Of a DNA stretch of 64,000 bases, positions 47,077-57,791 are shown piece after piece. Every line of letters starts with the position of its first letter. The first letter of the stretch is position 1. The notes beneath the pieces were generated by a model. That model was given only the letters and a program-made list of their open reading frames with translations. It made no database searches and was not told where the DNA came from. Origin of the DNA: Ralstonia pickettii (GTDB taxonomy: Bacteria > Pseudomonadota > Gammaproteobacteria > Burkholderiales > Burkholderiaceae); contig NZ_JFZG01000006.1 of assembly GCF_000607165.1 (NCBI RefSeq), positions 372,001 to 436,000 on the forward strand, read 5' to 3'. The position numbers and the translations under genes were made by a program.

Positions 47077-48009
47077 TCAGTTGAAGAGTTCTGCGTGGGT
47101 GACGACAGCCGTGCCCAGCTTGCCGACCACGATGCCGCCTGCGCGATTCGCGTACTGCACGGCTTCCTTGATGTTGGCGCCCGCGCCCAGCAGCGTGGCC
47201 AGTGTGGCGATCACGGTATCGCCGGCGCCGGAGACGTCGAACACTTCGCGCGCCTGCGCCGACACGTGCAGCACCTCGTGCTCCGTGTAGAGCGTCATGC
47301 CTTCTTCCGAGCGGGTGAGCAACAGCGCCTCGAGCTGCAACTCGCGACGCAGGTTCTGTGCACGGATGGTGAGGTCCTGCTCCGATTTCCATGAACCCAC
47401 CACCTGGCGCATCTCGGCACGGTTGGGCGTAATCATGGTGGCACCCTTGTAGCGCGAATAGTCATCGCCCTTCGGGTCGACCAGCACGCGGCGGCCCGCT
47501 TGGCGCGACGTCTCGATCATCTTGCCGACGTGCGTGAGACCGCCCTTACCGTAGTCCGACAGCACCACCACATCGTGCTGCGGCACTAGCGTGGCGAAAC
47601 GATCAAGCACCGACATCAGCACTTCGTGCGTGGGCGCGTTCTCAAAATCGACGCGAATCAATTGTTGCTGACGTGCCAGCACGCGCAGCTTGATCGTCGT
47701 GTTGACCGCCGGGTCACGATGCAGGTGACCCGTAACGTGGCTCTCGCCAAGCAGCGTTTCGATGGTGCGGCCCGGCTCGTCGTCGCCAATCACCCCGAGC
47801 ATGGTGGCCTGCGCGCCCAGTGCCGCCACGTTGCGCGCCACGTTGGCGGCACCACCCAGGCGTTCTTCCTGACGCTTGATCTGCACGACCGGTACCGGTG
47901 CTTCCGGCGAAATCCGATCGACGTCTCCAAACCAGTAGCGGTCGAGCATCATGTCGCCGACCACGAGAATGCGGGCGGCGTGGATCTGTTCGGAAGCGAG
48001 CGTGGTCAT
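47077..48009 (-). CDS. hldE: D-glycero-beta-D-manno-heptose-7-phosphate kinase
   Basis: PfkB-family kinase that makes heptose-1,7-bisphosphate for LPS core synthesis. The 310 residues cover only the kinase domain: ILVVGDMMLDRYWFGDVDRI at the start, RQEERLGGAANVARNVAALG, and the anion hole and base DVSGAGDTVIATLATLLGAG. The adenylyltransferase half found in E. coli HldE is absent; in betaproteobacteria it is usually a separate gene (hldC/rfaE2), not present in this window. The activity equals HldA / RfaE domain I. Confidence 0.94.
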   Translation of the reverse strand: MTTLASEQIHAARILVVGDMMLDRYWFGDVDRISPEAPVPVVQIKRQEERLGGAANVARNVAALGAQATMLGVIGDDEPGRTIETLLGESHVTGHLHRDPAVNTTIKLRVLARQQQLIRVDFENAPTHEVLMSVLDRFATLVPQHDVVVLSDYGKGGLTHVGKMIETSRQAGRRVLVDPKGDDYSRYKGATMITPNRAEMRQVVGSWKSEQDLTIRAQNLRRELQLEALLLTRSEEGMTLYTEHEVLHVSAQAREVFDVSGAGDTVIATLATLLGAGANIKEAVQYANRAGGIVVGKLGTAVVTHAELFN

Positions 48010-48047
48010 GGGTCTGGGCGTCGGCAGCGGCCGGTGGGTCTCGGTGA

Positions 48048-49412
48048 TTACGATTGGGTGGAGCGCCCGATGGCCTGGTATTCAAAGCCCGCGTCGCGCA
48101 TGGCTTGCGGCTCGAACAGGTTGCGGCCGTCGAACACCATCGGGGTCTTCAACAGGGCCTTCACGGCGTTGAAATCCGGGCTACGGAACGCCTTCCACTC
48201 GGTCACGATGACCAGCGCGTCGGCATTCTTGAGCGCGTCCATCTGACCGGCACAGAACGTCACACGTTCCAGTTGCTCGGCAGAAAGATCGAGTGCCAAC
48301 GCGTGGCGGGCTTCTTCCATCGCAACCGGGTCATACACTTGCACCCGCGCGCCACGCGCCAGCAGCGCAGCAATCAGGATGCGGCTCGGTGCTTCGCGCA
48401 TGTCGTCGGTGTTCGGCTTGAAAGCCAAGCCCCAAATGGCGAAGGTGCGGCCGGTCAGGTCGGCGCCCATGCGGTCTTCGATCTTGTCGACCAGCACTTC
48501 CTTCTGCTTGTCGTTGACCGCTTCAACGGCTTCCAGCACGTGCAGCGTCTGACCGTACTCCTGCGCCGTGCGCACCAGCGCCTGCACATCCTTCGGGAAG
48601 CACGAACCGCCGTAACCAGTGCCGGCGTAGAGAAAGCTGTAGCCGATACGCGGGTCTGAGCCGATGCCCAGGCGAACGAGTTCGATATCCGCGCCCACCT
48701 TGTCGGCCAGATTGGCCATCTCGTTCATGAACGAGATGCGCGTGGCAAGCATTGAATTGGCGGCGTACTTGGTGAACTCGGCGGAGCGCACGTCCATGTA
48801 GAACGTGCGTTCGTGGTTGCGGTTGAACGGCGCGTAGAGGGTGCGCATGATGGCCTTGGCGCGTAGGCCGTCGTTATCGCCATACGTGCCGAGCACGATG
48901 CGGTCCGGGCGCATGAAATCGTCCACCGCGGCGCCTTCTTTCAGGAACTCCGGGTTCGACACCACCGAGAAGCCGACGTCCGACTTGCCGCGCGTTGCCA
49001 GTACTTCACCAACCGCAGCGCGCACCTTGTCGCCCGTTCCCACCGGCACCGTCGATTTGTCGACGATCACCTTAAAGCCCGTCATGTGCTGGGCGATGTT
49101 GCGGGCGGCCGCGAGCACGTACTTCAGGTCGGCCGAACCGTCTTCATCTGGCGGCGTGCCCACAGCAATGAACTGCACGTCGCCGTGCGCCACGCTGGCA
49201 GCCACGTCGGTCGAAAACTGGATGCGGCCGGCCGCGCGATTGCGCTCGATCAGCTCCTTCAGACCCGGTTCGTAGATGGGCACGCCGCCGGCGTTGAGCA
49301 GATCGATCTTCTTCTGGTCGACGTCGAGGCAGAACACATCGTTGCCCAGCTCTGCCAGACAAGCGCCGGTGACCAGACCGACATAACCGCTACCGATGAT
49401 GGTGATTTTCAT
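48048..49412 (-). CDS. ugd: UDP-glucose 6-dehydrogenase
   Basis: NAD-dependent four-electron oxidation of UDP-glucose to UDP-glucuronate, the precursor of 4-amino-arabinose on lipid A and of acidic polysaccharides. The 454 residues show the Rossmann start [52 protein letters not shown], and the catalytic cysteine in [17 protein letters not shown]. It sits between lapB and hldE on one transcript, linking it to envelope assembly. Confidence 0.95.
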   Translation of the reverse strand: MKITIIGSGYVGLVTGACLAELGNDVFCLDVDQKKIDLLNAGGVPIYEPGLKELIERNRAAGRIQFSTDVAASVAHGDVQFIAVGTPPDEDGSADLKYVLAAARNIAQHMTGFKVIVDKSTVPVGTGDKVRAAVGEVLATRGKSDVGFSVVSNPEFLKEGAAVDDFMRPDRIVLGTYGDNDGLRAKAIMRTLYAPFNRNHERTFYMDVRSAEFTKYAANSMLATRISFMNEMANLADKVGADIELVRLGIGSDPRIGYSFLYAGTGYGGSCFPKDVQALVRTAQEYGQTLHVLEAVEAVNDKQKEVLVDKIEDRMGADLTGRTFAIWGLAFKPNTDDMREAPSRILIAALLARGARVQVYDPVAMEEARHALALDLSAEQLERVTFCAGQMDALKNADALVIVTEWKAFRSPDFNAVKALLKTPMVFDGRNLFEPQAMRDAGFEYQAIGRSTQS

Positions 49413-49476
49413 ACGAACACTTAAAGATTAAAAAAGCGCCAGCGCGGCCGCTACAAACACGCCACGCCGGACTGAG

Positions 49477-50751
49477 TTACATGCTGGCGCCGCCGCTGCC
49501 GCCGAGCGTCTCGGTCCGGCGCGGTGCATACGTTTCCCAGCGGTTGCAGCCGGGGCATTGCCAATAGAACAACCGCGCCCGGAAACCACACTCCTGGCAG
49601 GTATAGCGCGCCAGATTGCGCGTACGGCTTTGCAGCAGATCGCGAATGGCGCCGAGATCCTGCGCGCGCTGAATGTCGGCATTGCTGCCCGCTTCAACGG
49701 GGTCTGCCAGCGCACTTTCGGCTACATCGGCCGTCGCGGGCGCTTCATGGCCAACCGCCTCAGACGCCCGTGTCGCTTCGGCTTCCACCAGCCGCGTCAA
49801 CGCCATCAACGAGGGCTGACGACGGATCTGGTCGCGCATCAGCGCCACGGCATCGTCGATACCGTGGACATCCAGTTCGTATTTGTAGACGGTGTCGAGC
49901 AGTTCGGGGCCCAGGCGCGCATCCATCTTGGAGCGCAGCCAAGCGAGTCCCTCGGCGGCACGGCCAAGCTGCGTGTACGCCTTCATCAGGCGTTCAGCCA
50001 CCAGCGGCAAGAACGCCGTGTTTTGTTGTTCAATGCTGCGCCAACGCTTGATGGCGCCTTCAACATCGCCCCGCCCTTGCGCCACATCGCCCAACTGGAT
50101 GGTAGCGCGCACGTTCTTGGGATTTTCCTGCAGGGCACGTTCCAGCCACTCGACGGCAGTCGGCACGTCCTTGCGCTGCAGCGCTTCCTGCGCGACCTCG
50201 CAGCAGAACTGCGCAATCTGCACGGCGTAATCCTTGCCTTGCAGCTTTTGCAATTCGCGCGCTGCGTCAATGGCCTTGCGCCACTCCTTCTCGATTTCGT
50301 ACAACTCGAGCAGCACGCGCTTGGCCGGCTCGGCGAATGTGCCTTCCATCAGCATCCGCAGGGATTCCTCTGCGCGATCCAGCAGGCCCGCGCGCAGGAA
50401 ATCCTGTCCCAGTTCAAACAACGCGTGATCGCGCTCATTGGGGGGTAGATCGGGACGGTTGACGAGATTTTGGTGAACGCGGATAGCGCGTTCGGTTTCG
50501 CCGCGCCGGCGGAACAGGCTACCGAGCGCAAAGTGCAGCTCCGTGGTCTCCGGGTCGAGACGCGCAACTTCAATGAAAGCGTCGATGGCCTTGTCCGGCT
50601 GCTCGTTGAGCAGGAAATTCAGACCCTTGAAATACGAACGCGGCAGCGACGATTGTTCGGTGCGCAACTGGCGGGCATCGAGCCGAGCAGCCACCCAGCC
50701 CAAGCCAAACACCAGGGGGATGGCCAGCAGCCACCAGAGATCAAAATCCAT
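49477..50751 (-). CDS. lapB: Lipopolysaccharide assembly protein LapB
   Basis: LapB (YciM) recruits LpxC to the FtsH protease and so balances LPS with phospholipid synthesis. The 424 residues consist of an N-terminal membrane anchor (MDFDLWWLLAIPLVFGLGWV), about nine TPR repeats (about 50-330), a variable linker, and a C-terminal rubredoxin-type zinc module with two CxxC pairs, TCQECGFRARLF and WQCPGCNRWETY. It follows lapA with a 3-nt gap. Confidence 0.93.
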   Translation of the reverse strand: MDFDLWWLLAIPLVFGLGWVAARLDARQLRTEQSSLPRSYFKGLNFLLNEQPDKAIDAFIEVARLDPETTELHFALGSLFRRRGETERAIRVHQNLVNRPDLPPNERDHALFELGQDFLRAGLLDRAEESLRMLMEGTFAEPAKRVLLELYEIEKEWRKAIDAARELQKLQGKDYAVQIAQFCCEVAQEALQRKDVPTAVEWLERALQENPKNVRATIQLGDVAQGRGDVEGAIKRWRSIEQQNTAFLPLVAERLMKAYTQLGRAAEGLAWLRSKMDARLGPELLDTVYKYELDVHGIDDAVALMRDQIRRQPSLMALTRLVEAEATRASEAVGHEAPATADVAESALADPVEAGSNADIQRAQDLGAIRDLLQSRTRNLARYTCQECGFRARLFYWQCPGCNRWETYAPRRTETLGGSGGASM

Positions 50752-50754
50752 GCG

Positions 50755-51078
50755 TCAGACCTTGGGGCCGGGAACGTGATACGGAGAATCGGCGACCACG
50801 GGCGTCGGCACCTCGGTCACCTCTTCGGCCTTCTTCATGCGACCGATCTGGCGACGCAAGCGGCTTGCCGTAAAGCGATGCCGCATCACGCGCGGTGCCA
50901 TCGCCAGCATGGCCAACAAGATGCCGGCGACGAAGAATGCCAAGGCGATCAGGATCAACGGTGCATGCCAGACCACGCCAAACGGGAGCACGAGCGAGAC
51001 TTCCGCCGTGTTGTGCAGTGCCAGCACGAAGAGCAGCACGAACAACAGAATGCGGATGACCCAGACGAGAAATTTCAT
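50755..51078 (-). CDS. lapA: Lipopolysaccharide assembly protein LapA
   Basis: Small inner-membrane partner of LapB (DUF1049). The ATG at 51076-51078 gives 107 residues with two membrane helices (VWVIRILLFVLLFVLALHN and APLILIALAFFVAGILLAML), then a cytosolic basic and coiled segment. TACAAT on the coding strand at 51141-51146 is the likely operon -10, just downstream of the ihfB terminator. The extension to 51246 crosses that terminator and is rejected. Confidence 0.9.
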   Translation of the reverse strand: MKFLVWVIRILLFVLLFVLALHNTAEVSLVLPFGVVWHAPLILIALAFFVAGILLAMLAMAPRVMRHRFTASRLRRQIGRMKKAEEVTEVPTPVVADSPYHVPGPKV

Positions 51079-51209
51079 GCGGATTCGGAAACGGACGGCG
51101 GTGAACAGCCGGAAACGGCGCGATTGCCGGGTTGTGCCGCATTGTAGCGGATTCATATGGCGGCCAGCCACGCCGGGCTTGGCGGCAGACAAGCATCGTC
51201 GGAATAAAA

Positions 51210-51232
51210 AACGCCCCGACAAGCGGGGCGTT
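51210..51232 (-). terminator. Terminator after ihfB
   Basis: AACGCCCCG / CGGGGCGTT with a 5-nt loop; on the minus strand it is followed by TTTTTTATT. It separates the rpsA-ihfB transcript from the lapA operon. Confidence 0.9.
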
Positions 51233-51259
51233 CTTGAAACTACCAAGTGCTACCTAGGC

Positions 51260-51688
51260 TTAGCGCGACATGGCTAGCGGCACCACCGTGTCTACCGGAA
51301 AACCGGCAGTCTGGCGGGTGCTGTCAGTCTGTCGCACGGCCTTTACAGCCGCAAGCGACACGGCAGGCTCGCCCTCCGAAGAAGGCTCGCCTTGTCGCTC
51401 CAGGCTGCGGTCAACCCGTTCGCGCAACTCCTTGCCTGCCTTGAAGTGCGGCACCCGCTTCTCGGGTACCAGCACCTTCTCGCCCGACTTGGGATTGCGA
51501 CCGACACGCGGCGGACGACGATTCAGACCGAAACTTCCGAATCCGCGGATCTCGATGCGGTGGCCGTCCGCCAAGGCGTCGGACATCGCATCCAGGATCG
51601 TCTTGACCGCGATATCGGCATCCCGCAGCAGCAGCTGCGGGAAGCGGGCGGCCAGCTTTTCCACGAGTTCGGACTTGGTCATGGGCAT
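51260..51688 (-). CDS. ihfB: Integration host factor beta subunit, C-terminally extended
   Basis: DNA-bending protein that pairs with IHF-alpha. The core (residues 3-96) is standard: [37 protein letters not shown] (the beta arm with its conserved NPKSGE) and [12 protein letters not shown]. The protein then continues for about 46 residues ([20 protein letters not shown]... to AMSR), giving 142 in all against ~94 in E. coli. The tail is polar and probably disordered. Two start codons two apart are possible (51688, 51682). It follows rpsA by 45 nt, the usual arrangement. Confidence 0.93.
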   Translation of the reverse strand: MPMTKSELVEKLAARFPQLLLRDADIAVKTILDAMSDALADGHRIEIRGFGSFGLNRRPPRVGRNPKSGEKVLVPEKRVPHFKAGKELRERVDRSLERQGEPSSEGEPAVSLAAVKAVRQTDSTRQTAGFPVDTVVPLAMSR

Positions 51689-51733
51689 CTTGCGCGCGTC
51701 CTCGTCGTTCTTTAGGGTCGACCCGGTTGATGC

Positions 51734-53422
51734 TTACTGATTGGTTTCGTTCAGCTTGGCCTTCAGGAGCGCGCCGAGGTTCGTGGTACCAGCTGCGCCG
51801 GTATCCGCCGAGAACTTCTGCATCGCTTCCTGTTGGTCAGCGCTGTCCTTCGCCTTGATGGAGACGTTGATGTTGCGCGACTTGCGATCGATGTTGACGA
51901 TCATCGCGGTCATCGTTTCGCCTTCCTTCAGCACGTTGCGGGCATCTTCCACGCGGTCGCTCGAGATTTCCGAGGCGCGCAGGTAGCCTTCAACGTCGTC
52001 AGCCAGCTGCACCACGGCACCCTTCGGATCAACGGCCTTGATCGTGACCTGCACGATCGAACCCTTGTCATTGGTCGAGATGAAGTTGTTGAACGGGTCG
52101 CCCGACAGTTGCTTGATACCCAGCGAGATGCGTTCCTTGTCGACGTCGATGGCCAGCACAACAGCTTCCACTTCGTCGCCCTTCTTGTACTTGCGAACGG
52201 CTTCTTCGCCAGTCTCTTGCCACGACAGGTCCGACAGGTGCACCAGGCCGTCAATGCCGCCCGGCAGACCGATGAACACGCCGAAGTCGGTGATCGACTT
52301 GATCTGGCCAGCCAGCTTGTCGCCCTTCTTCTGGTTGCGTGCGAAATCGTCCCACGGGTTGGCCTTGCACTGCTTCATGCCCAGGCTGATACGACGCTTG
52401 TCTTCGTCGATATCCAGAACCATGACTTCCACTTCGTCGCCCAGTTGGACAACCTTCGACGGGGCCACGTTCTTGTTGGTCCAGTCCATTTCCGACACGT
52501 GGACCAGGCCTTCGATACCAGCTTCGATCTCGACGAATGCGCCGTAGTCGGTCAGGTTGGTCACCTTGCCGAACAGACGGGTGCCTTGCGGGTAGCGGCG
52601 CGAGATGCCGACCCACGGATCTTCGCCCAGTTGCTTGACGCCCAGCGAAACGCGGTTCTTCTCTTGGTCGAACTTGAGGATCTTGGCGGTGATTTCCTGG
52701 CCAACCGACAGCACTTCGCTCGGGTGACGCACACGACGCCATGCCAGGTCGGTGATGTGCAGCAGACCGTCGATGCCACCCAGATCCACGAACGCGCCGT
52801 AGTCGGTGATGTTCTTGACGATACCGTTGACGATCGCGCCTTCCTTGAGCGTCTCCATCAGCTTCTGGCGCTCTTCGCCCAGCGTAGCTTCAACCACGGC
52901 ACGGCGCGACAGCACAACGTTGTTGCGCTTGCGGTCCAGCTTGATGACCTTGAATTCGAGGGTCTTGCCTTCGTACGGCGTGGTGTCCTTGATCGGACGC
53001 ACGTCGACGAGCGAACCCGGCAGGAATGCACGAATACCGTTGACCATGACGGTCAGGCCGCCCTTGACCTTGCCAGTCACCGTACCGGAGATGATCTCGC
53101 CGGATTCCAGTGCCTTCTCAAGGTTCAGCCACGAAGCCAGACGCTTGGCCTTGTCGCGCGACAGGATGGTGTCGCCGTAGCCGTTTTCCAGCGCGTCGAT
53201 TGCGACCGAAACGTAGTCGCCGACTTGCACTTCCAGCTCGCCCTGGTCGTTCAGGAATTCTTCGACCGGAACAAAAGCTTCAGACTTCAGGCCCGCGTTC
53301 ACAACGACGAAGTTGTGGTCGATACGCACAACTTCCGCAGAGATCACTTCGCCAGCCTTCATATTGGACTTGGCGATCGACTCTTCGAACAGGGCGGCAA
53401 AAGATTCGTTAGTTTGGGACAT
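51734..53422 (-). CDS. rpsA: 30S ribosomal protein S1
   Basis: S1 brings mRNA to the 30S subunit. The ATG at 53420-53422 ([20 protein letters not shown]) gives 562 residues with six S1 RNA-binding repeats; repeats 3-6 carry the strong signature, for example [20 protein letters not shown] and [20 protein letters not shown]. The start codon is preceded by an AT-rich stretch (CTATTTTTT) with no ribosome site, as in E. coli rpsA. It lies 135 nt after cmk and just before ihfB. Confidence 0.97.
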   Translation of the reverse strand: MSQTNESFAALFEESIAKSNMKAGEVISAEVVRIDHNFVVVNAGLKSEAFVPVEEFLNDQGELEVQVGDYVSVAIDALENGYGDTILSRDKAKRLASWLNLEKALESGEIISGTVTGKVKGGLTVMVNGIRAFLPGSLVDVRPIKDTTPYEGKTLEFKVIKLDRKRNNVVLSRRAVVEATLGEERQKLMETLKEGAIVNGIVKNITDYGAFVDLGGIDGLLHITDLAWRRVRHPSEVLSVGQEITAKILKFDQEKNRVSLGVKQLGEDPWVGISRRYPQGTRLFGKVTNLTDYGAFVEIEAGIEGLVHVSEMDWTNKNVAPSKVVQLGDEVEVMVLDIDEDKRRISLGMKQCKANPWDDFARNQKKGDKLAGQIKSITDFGVFIGLPGGIDGLVHLSDLSWQETGEEAVRKYKKGDEVEAVVLAIDVDKERISLGIKQLSGDPFNNFISTNDKGSIVQVTIKAVDPKGAVVQLADDVEGYLRASEISSDRVEDARNVLKEGETMTAMIVNIDRKSRNINVSIKAKDSADQQEAMQKFSADTGAAGTTNLGALLKAKLNETNQ

Positions 53423-53557
53423 AAAAAATAGGCATCCGCAGAACATGCCTCGCATTGCTTTCGCACAGAATGGGCGAAGACACGCATGCGGGGTTATAAG
53501 TTGAACAACCGCCGGCGGCGACATGCCACCGGCACCGATCGAACCGGTTCAGCCGAG

Positions 53558-54253
53558 TCAGTTCGCCTTGTTGGCGCCCTGCACTTGGCGGTACCAGTCC
53601 AGTACCTGCGCGACCACTTCATCGACCGTCATGTCGGACGAATCCAGTTGCCGCGCATCTTGCGCCGGACGCAGCGGCGCGACACTACGGGTGCGATCCC
53701 GCAAATCACGCGCCTCCAAGTCCTGCGAAAGACTTTCCACTGTAGCAGAAAAACCCTTTGCAATCAATTGTTTATAGCGCCGCTCGGCGCGTGCCTGCAC
53801 GCTTGCCGTCAGGAACACTTTGAGCACCGCTTCGGGGAAAACCACCGTGCCCATATCGCGGCCGTCGGCCACGAGACCGGGCGCTTCCAAGAACGCCCGC
53901 TGACGTGCGTGCAACGCCTCACGCACCGCGCCATGCACGGCGATCGCCGAAGCTTGGTTGCCAACGGACTCATGGCGCAGCGCCAAACTCACATCCTCGC
54001 CCTTGAGCCAGATGTGATCTGCCTTGAAGCGCACATCGAGTTCGCGTGCGATACGCACAAGACTCTCAACGTCGTGGTCGTCGATGTTCTCGCGCATGCT
54101 GGCGAGCGCCACCAATCGGTACAGCGAGCCGCTATCTAGCAGGTGAAAACCGAGCAGATCAGCGATCTGGTGAGCGACCGTGCCCTTGCCAGATGCGGTC
54201 GGTCCGTCGATGGTGATGACCGGATACGGCATGGAAGCAGCGGTTTCGGACAT
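53558..54253 (-). CDS. cmk: Cytidylate kinase
   Basis: Phosphorylates CMP and dCMP. The 231 residues show the P-loop [53 protein letters not shown] and [19 protein letters not shown] (the Arg-Asp CMP site). The ATG at 54251-54253 fits. It follows aroA by 26 nt and precedes rpsA, a conserved order. Confidence 0.96.
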   Translation of the reverse strand: MSETAASMPYPVITIDGPTASGKGTVAHQIADLLGFHLLDSGSLYRLVALASMRENIDDHDVESLVRIARELDVRFKADHIWLKGEDVSLALRHESVGNQASAIAVHGAVREALHARQRAFLEAPGLVADGRDMGTVVFPEAVLKVFLTASVQARAERRYKQLIAKGFSATVESLSQDLEARDLRDRTRSVAPLRPAQDARQLDSSDMTVDEVVAQVLDWYRQVQGANKAN

Positions 54254-54279
54254 GATGAACTCGGGCAGTTAATTGCGAT

Positions 54280-55584
54280 TCAAGCGGTGATGCCGCCGAA
54301 CGCCGTGAAATATTCCGGGAACGTCTTGGCGACGCAGCGCGGGTCATTGATACGCACGGACACTGGGCCGAACGCCGCCAGTGAGAAAGCCATCGCCATG
54401 CGGTGGTCATCGTAGGTGTCGATGCCGCCGGCCGGCGGGGTCCATTGCGACGGAGGCGTCACGCGAATGTAGTCGGGACCCTCCTCCACCTCGGCGCCAA
54501 GCTTGCGCAGTTCCGTAGCCATGGCGCTCAGCCGGTCGGTCTCCTTGACGCGCCAGCTCGCAATATTGGTCAGCGTGGTCGTGCCGTCGGCAAACAGTGC
54601 GGCCACCGCCAGCGTCATTGCCGCATCTGGAATGTGATTGCAATCCAACTCGACGGCGTGCAGCTTGCCGTCGTCCCGCTCGGCGCCCCGCACTTCGATC
54701 CAGTTGCCGCCGGCCATGACGTTGGCGCCCATGCGGTTAAGCGCGTCGGCAAAGCGGACGTCGCCCTGGATGCTAGACATGCCCACACCCTCCACACGCA
54801 CCGGCCCACCACCAAGCGCGCCGGCGGCCAGGAAGTACGACGCGGACGAAGCATCGCCTTCCACAAAGATCTCACCCGGCGCCTTGTAGGCAACGCCGGT
54901 CGGCACGGTGAACGACGCCCAGCCGTCGCGCACGACCTGCACGCCGAAGCGCGCCATCAGGTTCAGCGTAATCTCGATATAGGGCTTGGAAATCAACTCG
55001 CCAACCACTTCGATGGTGACATTGCCGGCAGACTCGACCAGCGGCAGCGCCATCAGCAATGCCGTCAGGAACTGGCTTGACACATCGCCGCGCACGCGGA
55101 TCGGTGCGTCGATCTTGACCGGTGCGGCGTGGATCGCCAGCGGCGGATAGCCAGCGTTGCCCGTGTAGTCGATGCGCGCGCCAACTTGGCGCAGCCCGTC
55201 GACCAAGTCCCCAATCGGCCGCTCGTGCATGCGCGGCACGCCGTGCAGCGTGTACTCGCCGCCTTGCAGCGCCAGCGCGGCCGTCAGCGGGCGGATGGCT
55301 GTGCCGGCGTTGCCCATGAACAGATCAGCCGACTTGTTCGGAAAGCGGCCGCCAGTGCCGGTGACACGGTATGCGTTGTCGCCCAGGCCCTCGACCGAGA
55401 CGCCCAGCTTGCCAAGCGCATCGAGCATGACGCGCGTGTCGTCAGAGTCGAGCAGGTCGCGCACCGCGGTTTCACCCTGCGCGAGTGCAGCCAGCAGCAG
55501 CACACGGTTGGAGATGCTCTTCGAGCCCGGCAGCTTGATGGTGCCGCGCGCCGTCTTCAGCGGACCGACGTCCAGATATTCCAT
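54280..55584 (-). CDS. aroA: 3-phosphoshikimate 1-carboxyvinyltransferase (EPSP synthase)
   Basis: Sixth step of the shikimate pathway. The ATG at 55582-55584 ([19 protein letters not shown]) gives 434 residues. Class I features: [40 protein letters not shown] (the PEP/glyphosate loop, with proline at the usual place), [17 protein letters not shown] and [20 protein letters not shown]. It lies 25 nt after tyrA. The upstream extension overlaps tyrA and is rejected. Confidence 0.96.
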   Translation of the reverse strand: MEYLDVGPLKTARGTIKLPGSKSISNRVLLLAALAQGETAVRDLLDSDDTRVMLDALGKLGVSVEGLGDNAYRVTGTGGRFPNKSADLFMGNAGTAIRPLTAALALQGGEYTLHGVPRMHERPIGDLVDGLRQVGARIDYTGNAGYPPLAIHAAPVKIDAPIRVRGDVSSQFLTALLMALPLVESAGNVTIEVVGELISKPYIEITLNLMARFGVQVVRDGWASFTVPTGVAYKAPGEIFVEGDASSASYFLAAGALGGGPVRVEGVGMSSIQGDVRFADALNRMGANVMAGGNWIEVRGAERDDGKLHAVELDCNHIPDAAMTLAVAALFADGTTTLTNIASWRVKETDRLSAMATELRKLGAEVEEGPDYIRVTPPSQWTPPAGGIDTYDDHRMAMAFSLAAFGPVSVRINDPRCVAKTFPEYFTAFGGITA

Positions 55585-55609
55585 GAATCCACTCAGTTCA
55601 AAACAAACG

Positions 55610-56518
55610 TTATTCCGGTTGTGCGCCAGTGGCATTTCCCGGTGCCGCACGTTGCGGCCACGCCAAGCGCGCTTCGCTGGCACGGCGGAACACGCGCTCG
55701 AGCGCGACACCGTCGCGCTCCGCAATCATCGCCTTCAGACGCCCGATCACCGCTTCGTACGTTGTGAGTTCGCGCAGCAGCGCATCGCGATTCGACAGGC
55801 AGATGTCACGCCACATCTCGGGCGATGATGCGGCGATGCGCGTGAAATCGCGGAAGCCGCCACCGGCAAAATCGAGCTTGAGCGCCCCGTCTTCTGCATT
55901 GATGATCTGCGCGACCAGCGCATATGACAGCACGTGCGGCAGGTGGCTGACGGCGGCGAACACGGCGTCGTGCTGCACGGCCGACATGATGTGGCAATAC
56001 GCTCCCGCCGCCTCCCACATCGCCTGCACACGGGCAACGTCGCTGCGCCGATTTTCCTGCAGGGGGCAAAGCACGGTCTTTTTGCCGACATAGAGATCGG
56101 GCAGCGCAGCCTCCACGCCGTTCAACTCGCGGCCGGCAATCGGGTGGGCCGGAACGAACTGGCTGACCTGATCCCCCAGCGCCGTCTTGGCGGCCATGAT
56201 GACGTCTGACTTGGTGCTGCCGGCATCCGTGACGATGGTGTCCGGGCCCAGATGCGGCTGCATGGCGAGCAACAATGGCAGCGTCTGCGCGACGGGCGCG
56301 CACAGCACGACCATGTCGGCGCCGCGCACGGCCTCTTCCATCGGCAAGGCTTCGTCGATCACGCCAAGACGGATCGCCGCCTCAAGCGACGCGGCCGATC
56401 GCCCGACGCCTACGACATGCCCAACCACCCCCGCACGACGCAAGCCCAGCGCCAGTGAACCGCCGATCAGACCGACGCCGACAATCACCAACCGGGAACT
56501 GGAAAAAGAAGAGGCCAC
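55610..56518 (-). CDS. tyrA: Prephenate dehydrogenase
   Basis: NAD(P)-dependent oxidative decarboxylation of prephenate to 4-hydroxyphenylpyruvate for tyrosine. The 302 residues start with [17 protein letters not shown] (nucleotide motif), then [38 protein letters not shown] (catalytic His) and [17 protein letters not shown]. There is no chorismate mutase domain or ACT domain. The start is GTG at 56516-56518. TACAAT on the coding strand (56551-56556) may be an internal promoter -10 between hisC and tyrA. Confidence 0.94.
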   Translation of the reverse strand: MASSFSSSRLVIVGVGLIGGSLALGLRRAGVVGHVVGVGRSAASLEAAIRLGVIDEALPMEEAVRGADMVVLCAPVAQTLPLLLAMQPHLGPDTIVTDAGSTKSDVIMAAKTALGDQVSQFVPAHPIAGRELNGVEAALPDLYVGKKTVLCPLQENRRSDVARVQAMWEAAGAYCHIMSAVQHDAVFAAVSHLPHVLSYALVAQIINAEDGALKLDFAGGGFRDFTRIAASSPEMWRDICLSNRDALLRELTTYEAVIGRLKAMIAERDGVALERVFRRASEARLAWPQRAAPGNATGAQPE

Positions 56519-56614
56519 AACACCGCCCTGCCAGAAAAAAGCAAAGCGGCATTGTAGCCCGATGTGCGCGGCGCCCGAGCCTGATACGGGGCGCTGCAGC
56601 GGTTGCGATAGAAG

Positions 56615-57739
56615 TTACGCGGCGGCTTTTTCCTGCGCCAGCGCCACTTCGAGTGCATCGATGAAGGTGGCGTTTTCTTCTGGCAAGCCGATGCTGATGC
56701 GCAGCCATTGCGGCAAGCCGTAGTTGCCGACCGGACGCACGATCACACCTTGCTTGAGCAACGCAAGGTTCACACGCGCACCGGCGCCAGTGTCATCGCC
56801 CACGCGCACCAGCACAAAATTGCCCGAAGACGGCACGTACTGAAGGCCCAACCGATCAAACGCGTTCGTCAGCTGCACGTAGCCGGCAGCGTTCAGTTCA
56901 GCCGATTGCCGCAGGAATTCCGCGTCATTGAGCGCCGCCACAGCAGCGGCCTGCGCCAGGCTATTTACGTTGAAAGGCTGGCGGATGCGGTTGAGCAGAT
57001 CGGTCAACTGCGGCTGCGCGATGCCATAGCCGACACGCAAGCCAGCCAGCCCGTACGCCTTGGAGAACGTTCGCGACACCAGCAGGTTCGGGTACTGGCG
57101 CACCCAGGCAGTGGAGTCGTACTGCTGGTCGGGCTTGAGGAACTCGTTGTACGCCTCGTCCAGCACGACGACGACCGTCGGCGGCACCTTGGCCAGGAAC
57201 GCCGCAATCTCGTCGGCCGACAGAAACGTGCCGGTAGGGTTGTTCGGGTTGGCAATGTAGATCAGACGCGTGTCCGGCGTAATTGCCGCGGCCATCGCAT
57301 CGAGGTCATGGCCGTACTCGCGAGCCGGCACCTCGATGGCGCGCGCACCCACCTCCTGGGCTGCCAGCGCATACACGGCAAAAGAGTGCTGCGCATAAAT
57401 CACAGCCTGCCCCGGCGATACCAGCGCGCGCGCCGCCAGTTCGAGGATGTCATTGCTACCGTTGCCGAGCGTGATCCATGTTTCCGGCACGCCAAACCTG
57501 GCATGCAACGCCGCCTTCAGGCTGAAGCCGTTGGCGTCCGGATAGCGCGCCAGCTCGTCAATGGCCGAGGCCATCGCGTTCTTGGCTGACTGCGGCATGC
57601 CCAGCGGATTTTCGTTGGACGCCAGCTTGACGATGCGCGCGGCATCCAGACCAAACTCGCGTGCCACTTCGGAAATCGGCTTGCCGGCCACATAAGGGGC
57701 GATGGCGCGGACATACTCGGGGCCGAACTGCAAAGACAT
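56615..57739 (-). CDS. hisC: Histidinol-phosphate aminotransferase
   Basis: PLP aminotransferase of histidine synthesis; the placement among aromatic genes fits the HisC2 type, which often also accepts aromatic substrates. The ATG at 57737-57739 (MSLQFGPEYVRAIAPYVAGK) follows an AGGAG ribosome site and gives 374 residues. Motifs: KLASNENPLGMPQSA, TLGNGSNDILELAARAL, IYIANPNNPTGTFL, DEAYNEFL, and the PLP lysine in SRTFSKAYGLAGLRVGYG. Dual specificity is inference. Confidence 0.94.
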   Translation of the reverse strand: MSLQFGPEYVRAIAPYVAGKPISEVAREFGLDAARIVKLASNENPLGMPQSAKNAMASAIDELARYPDANGFSLKAALHARFGVPETWITLGNGSNDILELAARALVSPGQAVIYAQHSFAVYALAAQEVGARAIEVPAREYGHDLDAMAAAITPDTRLIYIANPNNPTGTFLSADEIAAFLAKVPPTVVVVLDEAYNEFLKPDQQYDSTAWVRQYPNLLVSRTFSKAYGLAGLRVGYGIAQPQLTDLLNRIRQPFNVNSLAQAAAVAALNDAEFLRQSAELNAAGYVQLTNAFDRLGLQYVPSSGNFVLVRVGDDTGAGARVNLALLKQGVIVRPVGNYGLPQWLRISIGLPEENATFIDALEVALAQEKAAA

Positions 57740-57791
57740 GGGGTGCTCCTCTGTTATCGACGCTCTGCCCGTGCAGAGCGCCTTGAATCCC

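Noticed and set aside
47077-48009. HldE lacking its adenylyltransferase half as a truncation
   Set aside because: Betaproteobacteria normally encode kinase and adenylyltransferase separately; the length is normal for the kinase alone.
51833-53431. A 532-codon plus-strand open frame opposite rpsA, and a similar one opposite uup (4143-5597)
   Set aside because: Mirror-frame effect of high third-position GC; no recognisable motifs, and the opposite genes are certain.
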